A stretch of 35,434 nt of DNA from assembly GCA_000384495.1 (NCBI GenBank), contig ARQR01000007.1, forward strand, positions 105 through 35,538, read 5' to 3'. Position numbers and translations under genes: made by a program. The notes under the pieces were generated by a model, which ran no database searches, was not told the origin of the DNA, and worked only from the letters and a program-made list of their open reading frames with translations. This document shows, piece after piece, positions 33,039 to 35,434 of the stretch (its first letter is position 1; the number at the start of each line of letters is the position of its first letter). This stretch comes from an actinobacterium SCGC AAA015-D07 (GTDB lineage Bacteria; Actinomycetota; Acidimicrobiia; Actinomarinales; Actinomarinaceae).

Positions 33039-33416
33039 CTAATTATCCTTTTCTGAGATAGCAAATGCTATTGCATTTTCATTCTCATGTGAAAGTGATA
33101 TATGAATATTTGTAATATTTTTTTCTTTTACAGTAGCTGATGCTCTACCAAAGGTGTGAATTGTTGGCTTACCTCCACCCGTAACTTCTATTTCTTTCCA
33201 ACTTATTTCTCTCCATCCTTTACCTAAAGATTTCATAACAGCTTCTTTTGCTGCAAACCTTGCCCCTAGTCTTTTTGATGGATCTGAAAATCTTTTTGCA
33301 TATTTAATTTCTTGTTCAGTAAAACATCTTTTCAAGAATTTATCTTCTGATTTATTCAATAATCTTTTTACTCTTTTGAGATCAACTTGGTCTACTCCAA
33401 TGCCATAAATACTCAT
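33039..33416 (-). CDS. acpS: Holo-ACP synthase (phosphopantetheinyl transferase)
   Basis: The protein has 125 aa with the two signatures of the family: G-I-G-V-D9-Q-V-D and R-F-A-A-K-E58-A-V-x-K, whose acidic residues bind Mg. It transfers 4'-phosphopantetheine from CoA to ACP Ser39 encoded four genes downstream. Gaps of 2 nt on both sides indicate one transcript. Confidence 0.95.
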   Translation of the reverse strand: MSIYGIGVDQVDLKRVKRLLNKSEDKFLKRCFTEQEIKYAKRFSDPSKRLGARFAAKEAVMKSLGKGWREISWKEIEVTGGGKPTIHTFGRASATVKEKNITNIHISLSHENENAIAFAISEKDN

Positions 33417-33418
33417 AC

Positions 33419-35107
33419 CTATCCTATTTCAACCAATATATCGCCCTTATTTACAGGCTGTCCTTTTTTTATATTAAATTCTTTAATAACTCCACCAATT
33501 GGTGCAGTAACAACATTTTCCATTTTCATAGCTTCTAAAACAAACAAGGAATCTCCTTTTTTTACTTTTTTCCCTTTCTTTGTCATCGTATCCATAATTG
33601 TTCCTTGCATATCTGCTTTGATAATCCCAGGATTTCTTATATTGCCGGTTAGATCCATACCAATTTTTTTAGGTCTCTGGGGTGCCAGTGATTGACTTTC
33701 ATTATCGTCAAGAGAAATATTAACCTTACTTGGTCTATCACTAATTGTTTCTTCTTCAGAAATATCTTTGATTTTAAAATTTTCTTCCAAGAATTTTACA
33801 TGTATCTGACTTTCTTTAAATTCTTTTGTAGATATCACTTGTGAAAGTAAAGAAATTGTCGTTGGTATCCCACCAATTATGTATTCATCCAAGCATCTTT
33901 TTCCTTTAGAGATAGCTTCTTCTCTAGACACTCCCCAAACAACTAATTTAGAAATTAGATTGTCATAAAAATGTGATATTGACGTACCGGTTTTTACCCA
34001 CCCATCAACCCTTACACCATTCCCCATTGGTTCTCTGTATTCGGTAATTGTTCCAGGTGTAGGTAAAAAGTTATTGGCAGGGTCTTCTGCGTTTATTCTA
34101 AACTCTATGCTGTGTCCTCTTGCTTCTGTTTCAAAATCTTCTAAAGAATTACCAAGCGCTATTTTTATTTGTTCTTTAACTAGGTCAATTCCATATCTCA
34201 TTTCTGTTACCGTATGCTCAACTTGCAATCTTGTATTCATTTCTAAAAAATAAAAGTTTTCGTCATTATCAGCTAAAAATTCTACTGTACCTGCATTAAC
34301 GTAATTTGAAGACTTAGCAATCATGAGTGTTGCTTTTTTTAACTCTTCTTTTCCAAATTCAGACAACCATACAGGAGGACTTTCTTCTATTAGTTTTTGG
34401 TTCCTTCTTTGCAATGAACAATCTCTTTCACCAAGATAAACATGATTTCCATATTTATCACTTAATATTTGAGTTTCCACATGTCTTGCCGGTTTTATAA
34501 ATTTTTCAACATAAATTTGATCTGATCCAAAATATGCTTCGCTTTCACGTTTTACAATCTCATAATTTTGATCTAATTCTTCCTCATTATTTACAATTCT
34601 TAAACCTTTTCCTCCACCTCCATGAGCTGCTTTTAGCGCAACTGGGTAGCCAAAGTTATTGGCATCTTTCATTGCTTCTCTTTTTGTTCTGGATGGTTTC
34701 AATTGACCAGGGACAGGCATTAAGCCAGCTTTAGAAATTAATTTTCTTGATTCAATTTTGTCTCCCATAGATTTGATTGTTTCTGGATTTGGACCAATCC
34801 AAATCACATCTTTCTTTTGAACTGCTTTTGCAAAATCAGCATTTTCGGCCAAAAAACCATACCCTGGATGAACCATGTCTGCTTTTGTCTCAATTACAGC
34901 TTTCATTAAATTTTTTAAGTTTCTATAGCTATCAGCAGGAAGTGAACCTCCTAAGTAAAATGATTCATCAGCACGTTTTACATGCAAAGAATCAGCATCA
35001 ACATCTGAATAAACAGCAATTGCGTGCATGTCCATTTCTTTAACCGATCTGATTATTCTTAATGCAATCTCACCACGATTTGCAATTAGTACTCTTTTTT
35101 TAGTCAT
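33419..35107 (-). CDS. Acyl-CoA carboxylase alpha chain: biotin carboxylase fused to BCCP
   Basis: The protein has 562 aa. The biotin carboxylase part starts R-V-L-I-A-N-R-G-E-I-A and contains H-P-G-Y-G-F-L-A-E-N, the ATP-grasp G-G-G-G-K-G and M-N-T-R-L-Q-V-E-H. The C-terminal lipoyl-like domain carries biotin on K528 in E-A-M-K-M. Such fused alpha chains serve actinobacterial acetyl- or propionyl-CoA carboxylases. The beta (carboxyltransferase) chain is not in the window. Its place with fab genes and bioY suggests malonyl-CoA supply. Confidence 0.94.
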   Translation of the reverse strand: MTKKRVLIANRGEIALRIIRSVKEMDMHAIAVYSDVDADSLHVKRADESFYLGGSLPADSYRNLKNLMKAVIETKADMVHPGYGFLAENADFAKAVQKKDVIWIGPNPETIKSMGDKIESRKLISKAGLMPVPGQLKPSRTKREAMKDANNFGYPVALKAAHGGGGKGLRIVNNEEELDQNYEIVKRESEAYFGSDQIYVEKFIKPARHVETQILSDKYGNHVYLGERDCSLQRRNQKLIEESPPVWLSEFGKEELKKATLMIAKSSNYVNAGTVEFLADNDENFYFLEMNTRLQVEHTVTEMRYGIDLVKEQIKIALGNSLEDFETEARGHSIEFRINAEDPANNFLPTPGTITEYREPMGNGVRVDGWVKTGTSISHFYDNLISKLVVWGVSREEAISKGKRCLDEYIIGGIPTTISLLSQVISTKEFKESQIHVKFLEENFKIKDISEEETISDRPSKVNISLDDNESQSLAPQRPKKIGMDLTGNIRNPGIIKADMQGTIMDTMTKKGKKVKKGDSLFVLEAMKMENVVTAPIGGVIKEFNIKKGQPVNKGDILVEIG

Positions 35108-35113
35108 AAAATT

Positions 35114-35434
35114 TTATTTTAACTTTTGAGCAATTCCAATTGCTAAACTTGCTTTAATTAAATCTCCAAAAATAAATGGAACAACACCAATACCGATAGC
35201 TTCAACTACGGAAATGTTTAATGTAATCATCAAACCCAGAACTCCACATATATAAATTGCTAGAGTTCCAGTAGCTATACCCACTGTTGGTTTTTGTGAC
35301 ATATTTCCTATTATTTGTGCAGCAATAAAAAAACCAATTATATAACCAATTGTTGGACTTCTTAATATAGCTAAGCCAGCAACACTTCCTGAGAAAAAAG
35401 GAAAACCTGCTAGACCTGTAAATAAATATAAAAT
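35114..35434 (-). CDS. bioY: Biotin transporter BioY (partial, cut by right edge)
   Basis: The frame is open to the window edge and 106 C-terminal residues are visible. The family signature is clear: T-G-L-A-G-F-P-F-F, G-S-V-A-G-L, then S-P-T-I-G-Y-I-I-G-F, followed by two more helices. An internal ATG at 35302 is not the start. BioY is the S-component for biotin uptake. It sits 6 nt upstream of the biotin-dependent carboxylase, so biotin import is probably co-expressed with its main user. The first 80 or so residues lie outside the window. Confidence 0.92.
   Translation of the reverse strand: MLYLFTGLAGFPFFSGSVAGLAILRSPTIGYIIGFFIAAQIIGNMSQKPTVGIATGTLAIYICGVLGLMITLNISVVEAIGIGVVPFIFGDLIKASLAIGIAQKLK

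Noticed and set aside
35114..35302. Complete 62-aa membrane protein starting at 35302
   Set aside because: The frame continues to the window edge with clear BioY signatures upstream of this ATG, so it is an internal methionine.

Overview
The window is a strongly AT-rich, gene-dense bacterial chromosome segment. It has almost no intergenic space, many 1-8 bp gene overlaps, and no rRNA, tRNA, insertion sequence, phage gene or CRISPR array that I can see. An InhA-type enoyl reductase, a fused biotin carboxylase/BCCP chain and many apparently leaderless genes point to Actinobacteriota. Low GC and tight packing suggest a streamlined, probably marine, aerobic lineage such as the Actinomarinales/Acidimicrobiia. 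This is inference; no phylogenetic marker was compared.

Region by region: (1) 1-6966, respiration. A leftward gene cut by the left edge resembles subunit I of cbb3 oxidase but has lost most metal and heme ligands. It is divergent from a six- or seven-gene cytochrome bc operon: membrane protein, 2[4Fe-4S] ferredoxin, b6-type cytochrome b, subunit-IV-like protein with a 30-bp minisatellite, Rieske protein, diheme cytochrome c, small membrane protein. (2) 7008-11515, mixed small units: SPFH protein, nucleoside hydrolase, unknown 92-aa protein, acetyltransferase, DDAH-like amidinohydrolase, unknown membrane protein, YbaK deacylase. (3) 11558-16924: tryptophanase, two lipoproteins (one a GH57 glycosidase), a DUF1289 protein and glycerate kinase. 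(4) 16973-21850: proton-translocating transhydrogenase in three chains, a DUF4345-like gene that appears to start with ATT, cytochrome b561, an unknown membrane protein and a TetR regulator. (5) 21847-27983: a mosaic envelope protein with a 46-aa membrane partner, an archaeal-type (type II) GAPDH divergent from pyruvate phosphate dikinase, and a small membrane protein. (6) 28026-35434, fatty acid synthesis: rightward InhA/FabI converging on a leftward cluster bioY - biotin carboxylase/BCCP - acpS - fabD - fabH - fabG - acpP - fabF. The right edge cuts bioY.

How it fits together: the bc complex and transhydrogenase handle membrane electron and proton flow and NADPH supply. GAPDH, PPDK and glycerate kinase handle three-carbon metabolism. 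The last cluster covers biotin uptake, malonyl-CoA priming chemistry and the full elongation set except a dehydratase. A recurring signal, a TANNNT hexamer 6-7 nt upstream of the start codon, stands before at least 13 transcription-unit heads. It suggests leaderless mRNAs and corrects several start codons. The points most worth following are the ligand-less oxidase homologue, the ferredoxin-containing bc operon, the IF2N/PG-binding/MIDAS mosaic protein, and the ATT-start gene.
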